DNA of 64,000 nucleotides from Henckelia pumila (lineage: Eukaryota > Streptophyta > Magnoliopsida > Lamiales > Gesneriaceae): the NCBI RefSeq assembly GCF_033568475.1, contig NC_133122.1:83599442-83663441 (forward strand), given 5' to 3'. A program made the position numbers and the translations under genes. Below, piece after piece: positions 38,059 through 49,280 of the stretch; position 1 is the first letter of the stretch; each line of letters begins with the position of its first letter. The notes beneath the pieces are model-generated. The model did not search any database. It worked only from the letters and a program-made list of their open reading frames with translations, and was not told where the DNA came from.

Positions 38059-38697
38059 ATATATTTTGTTCATGTGATATTGTGATTTGGAGCATTACTA
38101 TCACAACACGTAAGTGATATCTTGAGAGACGATTGTCAATTTCATCAACACCATGATTGAGACAAGTTCATCTTGAAGAGATCGATTGATTCCAACTCTG
38201 CCTTGAATTTTACTCGATTCCCCACAAATGACCCCATTACATGCTCGATCCAAACATGGGTCCGTAACTGGATGGCAGAGTTAGGCTTGTCTCCAAGTCG
38301 GAGAATCGGTCCACAGGGTTTGATTACTTCATTATGTATTCATTACTTTCATTTTTATGGGAGGTAGGGGCGTCTTAGCTCCCCACTTCTCATATTTACG
38401 TCTTTGTGGAGGGCAATGATTGGATACCCTCCTGGATCCCTTCTAACACTTTGTTTTGTGGTTTCAGGTGTGTCCTGAGTTAAAAACATTGTCAAAATTT
38501 CAGGTTGAGGTAAATAACCTTATTATTTTAGTGCATATCACATGGCACTGTCCGTGAGAACACTTGAGCTAGGACATAAAGATGACAGCTAGGATGGGAA
38601 GTAGGATAACTTATTGTAATAACCAGACTCCTGATTTTAAATAATTAAACGTCTAAGCATGTTTAAAGTGTCGAAACATGATTAACGAGTCATTTTG
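38059..38697. other. Spacer between MITE and element E
   Basis: No gene seen. From about 38615 the sequence reads TGTAATAACCAGACTCCTG, which has the look of a chromovirus LTR start (compare TGTAACACCCGG). Only about 80 bp are present before element E, so this may be a fragment of another LTR into which E inserted. Confidence 0.35.
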
Positions 38698-40014
38698 TGA
38701 AAATTATGCTCGCAAGCACACGAGTGTCAAGTTTTAATATAGTGAATGAATCAAGTATCGTTCACACAGAGAGTAATAATGAAAGTCAATTTAGTACTTG
38801 TAACTAAAAATCCAGACTTTATTCAGAAAATTTAAACAAGAATTTTGGTTTGAAAATTTAAATAATTCAAGAAATCTTAGAAAAACTCGCACACAACTTC
38901 AAAAAATATCGATCAGAGAAAATGGTCTAGAGGTATTGATTTCACCTGATTTCAACAACAATTATTCCTAATTAATTTATTGTCATGAATTCTATTCAAT
39001 TAATAGCCAAAAACCTTAGATTGTTTTATTTCCCTCTCTCGAGCAACAAATAAAGTGTATCACAAAGATTCAATTTCAATATCTCTATCTAAAATCTAGT
39101 CTTAGTGATATATGAAAAGTGATGTTTTTCCTAAGGCTCCGTGTACTTTCTATACTCTCTCGAGTTATATAATTATTAATGGTGTAATTTCTAATGTCCT
39201 ATTCAAAATCCCCTCTCTCGAGCATTGATTTCAAATAAATATTACAGATCAATTTATGGACAGTAAATTGAAAAGACAATCAAAACTAAAAAAAATAATT
39301 AATCTAGGAGAATTCAATCAAATAAAATTAATAAGTTGTAAAAGTGTCTCAAACAGGCTACATCAACCTCTAGACTAGAAAAGTTTAGTTCATAATCGAA
39401 TTCAAATAAACACAAAACATGTTTTTTTATCCAAGCATAATTCAAAATCTTGAAGAATAAAGATAAGAAAACAAATCTAAATATCGATGTCGTGTCCGGA
39501 TGATCTTCATGTTGTTCACGATTGAAGCTTTCAGATTTTATTCATAGATTTATCTTGATTCTTGCTCTCCAATCTTTTGATATGTTGTGGCGGCTTCTGT
39601 CTCTCTTCTAGGGCCAGAAATTGCCTTTTATATGGCCTTTAAGTCGTCCAAGACAAAGCCCACGAAAATACCCGAGTTTCCTTCAATAATAAAATTCTTG
39701 GCTTCAGAAAATCCAGTCACACGGGCGCGCCATCCAGGTAGCACGGGCGCGCTGTAGGTTTGCACTCAAATCCTTCAAAATCTTCTTCACCACGCGGGCG
39801 CGCCTCTTGTTCGAATTTCAGCATTTTTTCCACTTGTTCAAGTCTTGATTTCCACTCTTTTCTTCAATCTCTTGGCTTATTTTCACTTGAACTCATCAAC
39901 TCCATTATTTCCTACAACACCAAAAACAACAAAAAATTCACGCAGTATCTCCCAATAAATCACAAAAGTCAAGTAAAATCACATACCAATTAAGTGCACA
40001 AAATCCACTTATCA
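38698..40014 (-). repeat. 3' LTR of LARD-like element E, about 1.3 kb
   Basis: On the minus strand it starts TGATAAGTGGATTTTGTGCA at 40014, just after a purine tract (AAGTTTAGGGGTATT). It ends near 38698 with a GATACTTGATTCATTCACTA / CTTGACACTCGTGTGCTTGC stretch that parallels the end of the element D LTR. A CG-palindromic block (GGGCGCGCC repeated) lies at about 39,720-39,800. The left boundary is accurate to a few bases. Confidence 0.7.
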
Positions 40015-42927
40015 AATACCCCTAAACTTGAACTTTTGTTCGTCTCGAACAAAACTAACACAAAACCCAAAACTCTATAGCACATACACAACAACAAGAA
40101 CCATCAAGAAGTACTATGGATCAATGGCCTCAGCGTTGATTTCAAAAACAATTCAAATCCAATCATATCCAACCTACTAACACTTGAAAAATTGTTCAAC
40201 AAGAAAAATATCTCAAACTCATAAACTTATAAACTCCGCAACTCATATTCAAAATACTCTTCTCCGAACTCAATTCAAACATTCACAGATCATGAGGAAT
40301 TTTCAAGGTAGCATAGGATAAAAGTTAAGAATATTCAATCAAAAACACTCACAATCAGGTTAACTCGAATAAAAATAGTGTGTGCGCGTTTTGATCAAAA
40401 ATTCATACTCATTAAAAGTGTCAATCAACAGTCCATAGGCTAGACTCTCGCAACCCCTCTCCACTAGTATATTGGGCAACTGTGAATAAGACTTAATCGG
40501 CTTATAATGTCAGGTCTGGATCATGGCTTCAAACGAAAGACTAAGAATTCAAAAGAGAGAGTAAATGATGATCTATGCCTAATTTCCACTCCTTTTCATT
40601 CACATTTCACACTTTTTGTTTCCTTTTCACAACTTTTTCAAACAAATTTTTTTCTTTTTTTTTTCACCACTACTTTTTTTCTTTTCAATTCTTCTACCAC
40701 ACCATTCCATATTCACAAATATAAACTAGGAGCATATAAAATTTTAGCATTCAAATTACTCTCTTAAAGGTATGAAATAGCGTTTAGGATATTTAAAGGT
40801 AGTAAATGTAGGACCTTGAAACGATGCCGAATGGGGGTTTATCACACGTTTTCACGCATGTCATTAATTTTTAAATAAGGCTCTAACAAGGTACTAAGGA
40901 CACAATGCATCAATAGGTAGCTTGAAAGGCACAAACGATTTTTAGAAAAATTTCCTAAATCATTCCTAATCACAGTTATGCCCGTATTTCGCCTCGAGGG
41001 GTGTCCGAACTAGTTCTCGACCAATCTCAATCCAAAATTAAATCATAAAAATTTCAATCAGTGCAGAATAAATAATCATCAACAGTAAATGATGATTTTC
41101 CAAAAAATTTCAGATTTTACCTCAAATACTCATATAATTCGTGAAAGCTCAAAGGGCAACTAGGGATAAAATTTTATTCAACAAAATCAGGCCCAAAAAT
41201 CCAAGCAATGCCTCAATCATATCTATGTTTGTATGTTTCAAAATTAAGATGCAAGCACAAATCATAGAGTATGTAAGAGTTCAATCGTCTAATTGGTTCC
41301 AAAAGTTCAAAAATTTGGTCAGATAAGCAGATATTCATGGATTTCCATTGCAAAACACAAATTTTTCATCATTGTCCATCTTTCCATTTTCTACTTGATT
41401 TCTTGCAACATTCATTCACTCAACAACTTAAACTCAACCAAAATCACAACAATACTCTCTTCAATTAACTCCAAACAAAGACAAAACCACTTAAAAATCC
41501 AAAGTAAACTACTCGAAACACCAACAACAACAACAAATTTTTTTTATCAAATATAAAACACCCCCCCCCCCCCCAAGCTTAGGTACATACATTGTCCTCA
41601 ATGATATGCAAAGAAATACCAAAGGACATTTACCATAGAAGACGACCGTCAGTGGTCGTCATCAGCCTCATCATCAAAAGGAGGGGGCTGCTCAGTAGGA
41701 CCATGTGTGGGCTGCCACTGTGGTGGTGAAGGGAATGGATATGAAGAACTATCAGCACCCGGAAACTGATGAGCCAGTGTCGATGTAAAATCCATCATGT
41801 AGTGCATAAAGGCTCTGGACTCCTGCTAAAATTTCAGTTTCTAACGCATTGCCTCCTCTAGAGAAGTAACTCTATCAGTCAAAGTACGAGGTGCAACAGG
41901 ACGGGGTGCTGCTTCTAGTCGAGCAGCTACTCGATCATTAAACTCCCTTCGTTCAGCACGCGCATGCCTCTCAGGCTCTGGCACAAATCTCCTCGAAGGT
42001 ACACAATTAATCGGATTACGACACTTCAATAACTCCTCATTATCAGGCCATTGCACCCCCGCAGCAACACATAAATCAGTGATCAAGGACGGTAAATCAA
42101 GACCACCGGTAGTTTGCCTGACAACCACTTTAGAAATCGTATCTTGACAAATCTAGCCCAAATCAACGGTCTTGCCCACGAGAATACATTAAACCAAAAG
42201 TGCTCTCTCGTGTGTAACTTCATGGTCATGATCAGTGGGCTTCAATCTCGCACAAAAAAAGGTGTACCACAGTTTTGCATCGTCCACCAAATCAGTTTTT
42301 TTCAAAATGTGTGGCATATTCTCTTGACCCAAGTGCCACTCAGCTCCCGGTATACACAAATGCCTCAGAACAGCATCATGATTAATTGCCTCACCATTAA
42401 ACTCAGAATATTTATCATTCCTAAGAGGAGGAATCTCATAAATAGTGTTAATGGTGTGTGCATCAAAAGGTACCAACTTACCTCTCACTAATACCCGCAT
42501 CCCATCATTTCTCACTTTCAGATTAGTGTAAAATTCTCTAACCAGAGACATCACAACATCCATAGGTGGTTTGACAAAAGTATCCCAATGTCTAGCAAAT
42601 ACCGTCCTCCCAATCGCACATACAGGATGGTCGGGATCAAAACCACTCGTCATATCAAATCCTCTCTCGGCCAGCATACTCTTAGATAAGAGTTTTTTAT
42701 GGTGCTCGGCCGCTTTCTCATCCCAAAATCGATGATCGTCATAAGTTGGAGCGGATGAAGAAGATGCCCCAGCCATTTATCAAACACTTTCCAAGCACAC
42801 TCACAATAGAAAAAAAAAAGTTTGCAATATAAACTCCAATCGAACTCCACAAACTTCAAATTCAATCACAACATTAATCCACAAACTCCAACTACAAGCA
42901 ACACTCCACAATTTTCAACCAAAAACT
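40015..42927 (-). mobile_element. Internal region of LARD-like element E, truncated by element C
   Basis: Minus-strand order from the right: one broken ORF (42,776-41,841), a conserved-looking TTGAGGACAATG signal near 41,590-41,600, a 14-base G tract (C on plus, 41561-41574), about 1.5 kb of non-coding sequence, the purine tract, and the LTR. No reverse transcriptase or integrase is present. The upstream half and 5' LTR lie beyond the insertion of C at 42,928. Non-coding sequence around 40,020-41,550 holds no gene. Confidence 0.65.
41841..42776 (-). pseudogene. Plant transposon-associated ORF (putative plant transposon protein domain), two stops
   Basis: Starts MAGASSSSAPTYDDHRFWDE and runs to a stop before 42189, then resumes in the same frame. 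Conserved-looking segments include FYTNLKVRNDGMRVLVRGKL, AHTINTIYEIP, AKLWYTFFCARLKPTDHDHE, THERALLV and, after two stops within about 15 codons, VVRQTTGGLDLPSLITDLCV. The block resembles the widely annotated Putative plant transposon protein domain found in non-autonomous retroelements; its function is unknown. The two stops appear to be point changes. It lies upstream of the 3' part of element E. Confidence 0.65.
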
Positions 42928-43949
42928 GTAGTGACCCTTACCCGGATCACCTACTAAACAGAACTTAGGCATGCAATTAACTTAACTAAACAGATATCAG
43001 AATAAAACTGCGGAAAACATAAACGTTATACAATCCCAAGTAAAGGAATCTGTAATTTATCCAAATAATATACAACCAAATCGAATAGCTGTATCAACCT
43101 CAAAACAACAGAAATAAAACCTAGATGAAGCTCCAGCTGGTCAAACACTGACTAGCCCCTCCTGGATCCACCCTCCTCGTCCAATCGCAAACCTGCCCCA
43201 TGGAATAGGGTGTCCAGAAACACAGAGTACGAGACGCACTAGTAGAAAAGTTACAATATACTTCGCCAGTTTTTACTTCGGCAATCAATATTGCCGAAGT
43301 AATACATATCTATTTACTGCGATAATAAAATTAATGAAGTAAAATGAAGTTTAGACTTCATCAATTAAAAAACACGGGCTTCACTTTAATTTTTAAGTCA
43401 CATTTTACTTCGGTTCACGTATTTAATGAAGTAAAAGAGGACAAAATTAAGTATTTAATTTCTAATCGGTGAAGTAATAAATCGATTTCACTCTCGCTCA
43501 ATCGAGAACCCCATTCTCTCTGTATCTTCATTCTCTCCTTAGGGCTTTCTCTGATCTCCATTCTCGATCTTCACTTCTTCCTGCTGCCATCAATTCCACT
43601 TTGAGATCTGTTCACTTCCACTTTGAGATTTGTGGAACCAATCTTCGAGAACACATTTGTTGGGAAGTTTTATGTAAGCTATGATTCCATCTCCTCTTCG
43701 TCAACCCCACGGCGTTGGAATCTCTGTCAAGAATCTCAAAATTCATCGAGTACTTTTCCAATTTAAAGGTCTTCAATTTATTTCCTCTCGTTTATCCCTA
43801 CAATATCGGTTTTGAAAATCATTGGCGGAGTCGATCTGCGACTTCGAGGTTACTTTTCCTTAGTTAGGTTATACTTGTTCACATAGAAACGGTGTTGTTT
43901 GTTTTTTTGTTTGAATTTTGGTCTTGTATTTCTATTCGGGTGTTTTGTG

Positions 43950-44095
43950 ATGAGTTCGAGAGCGAGATATCTGCCACCGGGAATGGGCGGTGGCAGAGGA
44001 GGTGGAATGAATTATAATGCTGGAGTAAACCCGAGATTTCAACCCTGAAACCCGAATCAACAATACGCACAGAGGAATCGGGTTCCTATTAATCT
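43950..44095 (+). pseudogene. Captured N-terminus of a DHH1-like DEAD-box RNA helicase (RH6/8/12 type)
   Basis: ATG at 43950 opens MSSRARYLPPGMGGGRGGGM, then NPRFQP, a TGA (44046-44048), then NPNQQYAQRNRVP in the same frame. Plant RH6/8/12 proteins start with a Gly/Arg/Asn-rich segment of this kind (RYPPG, FQPRNPNQQY). The TGA sits where those proteins usually have Arg, fitting a CGA to TGA change. About 450 nt upstream resemble a 5' leader with CT-rich tracts. None of the helicase core is present. The identification rests on about 45 low-complexity residues and is moderate. Confidence 0.55.
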
Positions 44096-44305
44096 TATTT
44101 ATTTGATTTGTTAATGTTATTGTGTGATGTTTTCTGCAATATTTTTAGTTATTTTATTGTTGTTCCTTTATGTTGGAAAGTATGCACTGTTGGTTTTAGC
44201 TGCTACTGTTCTATATTAATGTGGAAATCAGAGATTACTTTGCTTTTGTTCATGATGTTGTCAAACATTTACTTCATCCTCTTCTGTTTTAAACAGAAAT
44301 TCTCG

Positions 44306-44368
44306 GCAATTTTGCTTTTGAGGCTTGCGTTTCAGAGCCTGGGAGTGGTGTACGGAGACTTGGGTACA
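44306..44368 (+). pseudogene. Captured KUP/HAK/KT potassium transporter fragment
   Basis: The 21 codons read through LLLRLAFQSLGVVYGDLGT. This is the hallmark first transmembrane helix of plant KUP/HAK/KT transporters, where GDLGT is normally followed by SPLYV. Here it runs instead into LDCLRTWYFLCDCGG, from a sequence block that recurs at about 45,784 and 45,984. The surrounding frame is open from 44,108 to 44,479, but nothing else in it is KUP-like. Confidence 0.7.
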
Positions 44369-44938
44369 CTTGACTGTTTGAGGACATGGTATTTCCTTTG
44401 TGATTGTGGTGGTGTTGTGTTTCCCTCATTTTTCACGCTTCTTTCCTCTAAGGTGTGCTTTGATTTTGTTAAAGCTTGATCCTTAGCAAATGGAAGTTTA
44501 ACCTATTGAATTTGGGAGTTTATGTAGAAATTTGGAACCACGGGTTTAGGTGTAGCTACAATTACTATCCAGTTATATTATTATTATCTCCTCGTGACAT
44601 TGGGATTCTTCCTGTAGTGACCACATATATATAATCGTGTGAATCGAATCTTGCTTTTATATTCAAACTGTTTCTGTAACCTATCATCCAAATGATAATT
44701 GTGTTTGTTCTTCCTATACCTTTGTTGTATTTGATTTAATTTTGCTTCTTAAGATGGTATGGTCGTTTTTTATGCCTTTATCAAGTTGTTAATTGGTTAT
44801 GCTCTAAGAAGTTGTGAAAATAGAAGAAGAATGGAATGGAGAAGTAGGTGTCGACTGATCTAAATTTGACTACACCCACTGGTTGCTAGTAGAAGTTCTT
44901 GGTTGGCATTGATCATTACCATTCTTCAAAGGATAACA

Positions 44939-45620
44939 ATGAAGCAAAAAATGAATGCTGATGGTACTTGTACTAGCGGATTCAGATGTGTGCGGTGTGG
45001 GTACCCCATTGAATCGCTTTACATTCAGTTCTCCCCAGGAAATATTCGGCTCATGAAATGTGTAACGAAAGTTTCCCATTTTTTCTCTTATAATTAATGT
45101 TTTAACTTCTTTAGTTTGAGCATTTGATGATTCTTTTCTTTGCGATTACTTTAATTGTTAGGAATTCTGCAAAGCTGCTGCTGATGAGTACATCGAGTGT
45201 GAATTCATGGTAAATTAAGTAAAGAAACTGGAATTAACAGATCACATATTAAGTTTCAAAATATATTTTTGGTAATTTTCTCTCTTATTTATAACCTAGA
45301 TCCTCATAATAGATTTGATTCTGCACAAGCCAAAAGCTTATAGACATCTGTTTTACAATAGATTTTCTAAAGAGACTGTGAATTTCAATGTTCGTTTCTT
45401 TTCTTTGACCTAGTTATTTGCTTGAAGGACCTTTTAGGCAGATTTCATATTCGAGTAGTTTTGACTAGTGTTGTGTACTAATGTAAGAGTCATTTTGAAT
45501 TTCCAACTTTTGCAGGGCTTGTTATGGAAATCAATTTTTGCATTCCTTATTCTGGACATCTGTATCCATTGTTTAAATGTTATAAATTATTGTTCGCCTA
45601 TAATCTATAGATTAAAATAA
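44939..45620 (+). pseudogene. Captured ARV1 gene fragment: four exons with introns
   Basis: ARV proteins are ER membrane proteins in sterol and sphingolipid homeostasis. Exon 1 (44939-45061) carries a C4-type zinc-binding half with FRCVRCGYPIESLYIQFSPG and NIRLMKC. Exon 2 (45162-45209) gives EFCKAAADEYIECEFM. Exon 3 (45300-45389) gives ILIIDLILHKPKAYRHLFYN and SKETVNFN. Exon 4 (45516-45620) gives GLLWKSIFAFLILDICIHCL and stops. All acceptors end AG and exons 1-3 have GT donors (the exon 3 donor, AAT|GTTCGT, is weak). All four exons are in phase 0 with no internal stop, so a 121-residue N-terminal half of ARV1 could be made. The later membrane segments are missing. Retained introns mean it was taken from genomic DNA. 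Confidence 0.82.
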
Positions 45621-46179
45621 TGTACGACATGCCTTGGCTGTACTAGACAGAATGTGGGTTTTGAGGATGAATGAGAATGAATGGACTTTGCCAGTGACAA
45701 TTGTTTCATTTCTTCTGAATTTGTGTAAGGGGGCATCATCATTCTTGATTATTCCGATTATCAGATCATTTATGCCTTTAGCACACTTGACTGTTTGAGG
45801 ACATGTGCACATGGACGCTAGTACAATCTAGAAACAGGAGAGGAGAGAGTGTATATATGGATGAACAATTAATTTTTTATTTTATTTTTTCTTCACTTGC
45901 CCCCTGAATCACAATTTTTAAAAACTGTAGGGGATAGTAATTTTTTGAAAACAAGCATGAGAAAGAAAATGCATATTTATTTGACTTGGACATGGTATTT
46001 CCTTTGTGATGGATTTTGTCTACATGGCACAAGTGCAAGATACTACTTGTTTACACGTGATTTTTCTCCCTTCTCCCTTTTCCCTTAGTCGAAATATTTT
46101 TTCCATATCTAATTATGCTCTTATATTCATACTTTTACTAATCTCTTTTTTTATTTAAATATATTGCATTGATCTAGCG

Positions 46180-46873
46180 ATGTCAAGCACCTTGTCCTCC
46201 GTCTGTTTTTTATCTTCAGCCAGCATTTTTTCCTGCTCATGTAGGGGAAGGAATCAGGTAAGTAGCAGCAGAACTACATTGTCTATATTCCAAATATTTT
46301 GCCGGAGGAAACCACTTAATCCAAAAGATCGAGCTCATGAAAGGTAGAGTAACAATAATTTTATACTTCCACAAGTTTACTTATGTTTGAACTGGAGATT
46401 GATTACTCATACCCTAAATTTATATCCTACTCATTACGTGCACATATATTGAGTAATAGCTTAAAAAATAGAAACTACTACCAACTTTATGAAGCATAAA
46501 AAATATTGAACCCCAGATATTTTGCTATGAAAAAATATTGAAATTTATATGTGTTAGGAAGTGCTTAGAGTCTGCCATTACCTTGGGTGAAGTGTGGTTA
46601 GTAACACTTAGTTTTCCAATAAATTTGAGTTCTCTTTTTTGATTCAGTTTTAAAAATAAGAGATTAAGGTTAGATTTTTTGTTCTTTGCAGAATTTGAGA
46701 ACAAAATATGTAGGTGTTTCGTTACTTCCTCTTTCCAGTAAATTTGTTAATATAATACCCTTTCCACAAATTCACAGGTTGAAACACCCCTCGTTTTCCC
46801 TCATGGATTAGTTGCATCCAAGTATTCCCCCATGTGGGCTGGCTTGTACTCTGGTTTTGCCCCAAATAACAAG
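46180..46873 (+). pseudogene. Two exon-like pieces of an unrecognised, possibly plastid-targeted gene
   Basis: Exon-like piece 1 (46180-46257) opens with ATG and encodes MSSTLSSVCFLSSASIF, then SCSCRGRNQ before CAG|GTAAGT; its Ser/Ala/Cys composition looks like a transit peptide. Piece 2 (46778-46873) follows CACAG and encodes VETPLVFPHGLVASKYSPMW and AGLYSGFAPNNK before GTGAAT. Both are phase 0 and could join. I do not recognise the parent gene. Sequence 46,880-47,330 shows no further exon that I can support. Confidence 0.4.
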
Positions 46874-47334
46874 GTGAATTTTCTTTTCTACTATTGTTTT
46901 TCAGCTCTGGTGTTTTTGGTCGATGCTTCACCCAAAATGTTATTCACTACTTGCTCTTCGGTTCGTCTCTCTTTTTCTTTATATTTTTCATCCCATTTGT
47001 TTCTGCTTTTTTTTTTGCCTTTTTTCTGCTTCTACTATACTGTTTTTTAAATCTGAATTTTTATGTTTGGAACCTGAAAATCGTGGATATCTGAAAAAAA
47101 TTACTTGTTATACCTTTGGTTTCTGGTCTAGGCCAATTGTTTTCAGTTATATTATGGATTCTGAACATACCATCCATTTCTTAAAAGCTGAGGCCTACTG
47201 CATTTTCCTGTCCTCCACGGGCAAACATGAAAGCAGTATCACCTTTTCTTTTGCAGACAAATCTGTGAGATATTTTGATAGTTTTACTTTACAAACAAGA
47301 TGATTAATGTTCATTAACATGTCAATACTTTCAG

Positions 47335-47479
47335 GTAATAGAGATGAGGTTGAAGCAGATAGGATAAAGTTGAAGAAAAATGGCGATAGGTCCGCCGACG
47401 ACAACAGTAAATCGAAGAGAGAATGAGAATGTATAGATCATTATCGGTTCCTCCCGTAATAGAGATGATGTTGAAGCAG
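47335..47479 (+). repeat. 24-bp direct repeat inside the CACTA cargo
   Basis: GTAATAGAGATGA, then G or T, then GTTGAAGCAG occurs at 47335-47358 and 47456-47479, differing by one base and spaced 121 bp. Such short duplications are expected at patched-in junctions during gene capture. Confidence 0.7.
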
Positions 47480-47685
47480 CAAGAACTTTTATTCAGAATT
47501 GTATATTGAATTTTATTACTGAATAAGACCTGCTAAGTTCGGTGAGTAAAATCCAAAAACTTACTTCCGATATTGTTTGTTTTTGCACCTAAATTCAAAT
47601 TATATAAATGTTCAAATCTTTGCATTCTAAGTTTGTTGCAAGTACTAGTTACTGATAAAGGATATATGTCTCTGGATTGATTCAG

Positions 47686-47748
47686 GTTTGGAGGCATTGG
47701 CGTGAGGGAACACCTGCAAATATGATAGATCCTATGTTGAAGGATGGA
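47686..47748 (+). pseudogene. Captured fragment of a cysteine-rich receptor-like kinase (CRK/DUF26 type)
   Basis: After TTGATTCAG the sequence encodes VWRHWREGTPANMIDPMLKD. This is the kinase subdomain X-XI block (AWRHWREGT..DP.L) of plant CRK receptor kinases, at the place where those genes begin their last exon. Only this exon start is present; the frame then runs into AT-rich sequence. Confidence 0.65.
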
Positions 47749-49035
47749 TTAATGTATAATTTTTTCCATAGTATTTATATAGTTAGAATTTGATTTTTTT
47801 TTAGATGCACTTTTTGTTTTGTGGAAATACGTGTGGATACATGCATATTTTTGGGTTATTTTGGTGGATATACTTGTGAATTCATGGATGTTTGTTGTTA
47901 TGAGATGAATAATTTATTAACCTTATTAGTCTATTTTAAATTATTTTAATTTTTTTTTTGTTTTTTAGAATGTCTTTTACTTCGTCAATTAGTGAAATTG
48001 CCGAAGTATAAGCATATCTTTTGCTTTGAAAATTTCATTAAAAATCGAAGTAAAAGAATACATTTTACTTCGGCAATTTCTTTAATTGACGATGTATAAG
48101 CATATGTTTTACTTCGTAACTTATGAAATGAGCGAAGTAAAATATATGTTTTTACTTCGGCACCGGTCCAATTCTGCTTCCATAAAATGACCAAAGACTT
48201 CGGTAATTTAAGGTATAAGACTTCGGCGATTCAGCGAAGTAAAAAGGTACCTTATTACTTCACGTGACACTACTTCGGTAATTAAGTGCCTACGACTTTG
48301 GTTATTAACCGAAGTCTTAAGCGATTTTTATACTAGTGACGTGAGCATAAAAACGCTCAGTACGAGAGTATGAGTATACATGCATGCAAAGTGAACTCCC
48401 TATAAACTTGAGGTCAAGGATCAGATATCAGAGACAGACCGAGCCCTGGTATGTAGCACGCTGTGCCGTCGCTTCAGGAGGTGGCTCCCATACCATAATA
48501 CCAGTGGATATGCCGGACCCAAATCGATGGAAGTCCAACCACTAACAGGATAGGGAAAAACCCTACTAACAGACATCTCGAAGGAGATAGCTCAGTATGC
48601 AAATGAATGCAGCATAAATCAATGACATATAAACCATGCAGTCACATAATACATGCATACTCAGTCAGGATATCTCGAACAGTACTTCCGTACCTCAAAA
48701 TAGTGCAAGCTCTACCAACTCTAGGTCCACGCCTATAGTCTGCTCTACATTTCCAAATGATACTACTATCATTAAAGCGCTCTAAAAGCCTTAACTAAGC
48801 TATTGCATACTCCTAAATATTTATAGGAAGCAAAAGCTATACCTTCGTCCGTCGTTAGCCCTTTGATGTCAATGCCTCCAGAACTTGGGCACAACTCTGC
48901 TACGACTTTCGAACGCCTCGCCAACCGCCGGGTCAAGCCTAGGAAGACTAGAACAACTCGAATAGACTAGAAAGGAGAGGGAAATACTCGGAATTGGCAA
49001 TTGGAAATGAAACCTCGGCCCTCTATTTATAGACA

Positions 49036-49280
49036 ACGATCGAAACTTCCGATCCTCGATCGGAACGTCCGAACCTCGATCGGAACGTCCGATCCTACCA
49101 TCGGAGCTTCCGAAGTTCCTGATCTGCCACGTGTCAAAATATCACTTGTTGACTCCGGATAGGGGTGATCGGAGCTTCCGATCCAACCACACATCATGCC
49201 TGACGTAATATTATCGGTGCCTCCGATCGCTCATCGGAGCTTCTGATCGTGCCTTCGGAGCTTCCGATCTGTCCGATACC
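49036..49280. repeat. Palindromic repeat cluster in the LTR of element C
   Basis: Eight variants of ATCGGAGCTTCCGAT (for example GATCGGAACGTCCGATC and ATCGGAGCTTCCGATC) are spaced unevenly. Each is nearly self-complementary. They are not part of a coding region. Confidence 0.8.

Larger units (their letters stand above)
43237..48338 (+). mobile_element. Pack-CACTA: 5.1-kb CACTA transposon carrying fragments of several cellular genes
   Basis: Termini are CACTAGTAGAAAAG (left) and, in complement, CACTAGTATAAAAATCG (right), with a 3-bp target duplication ACG at 43,234-43,236 and 48,339-48,341. Both ends carry many subterminal TTACTTCGGCAAT-type repeats in both orientations (about 43,253-43,460 and 47,970-48,330), the usual transposase-binding architecture of CACTA/EnSpm. 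I find no transposase. The interior holds plus-strand pieces resembling a DHH1-type RNA helicase, a KUP/HAK transporter, ARV1 with introns, an unidentified two-exon piece and a receptor kinase. It sits in the 3' LTR of element C, so it is younger than C. Confidence 0.9.

Noticed and set aside
49036-49280. CRISPR-like array
   Set aside because: Repeats are variable palindromes inside a plant LTR with irregular spacing; the DNA is eukaryotic.
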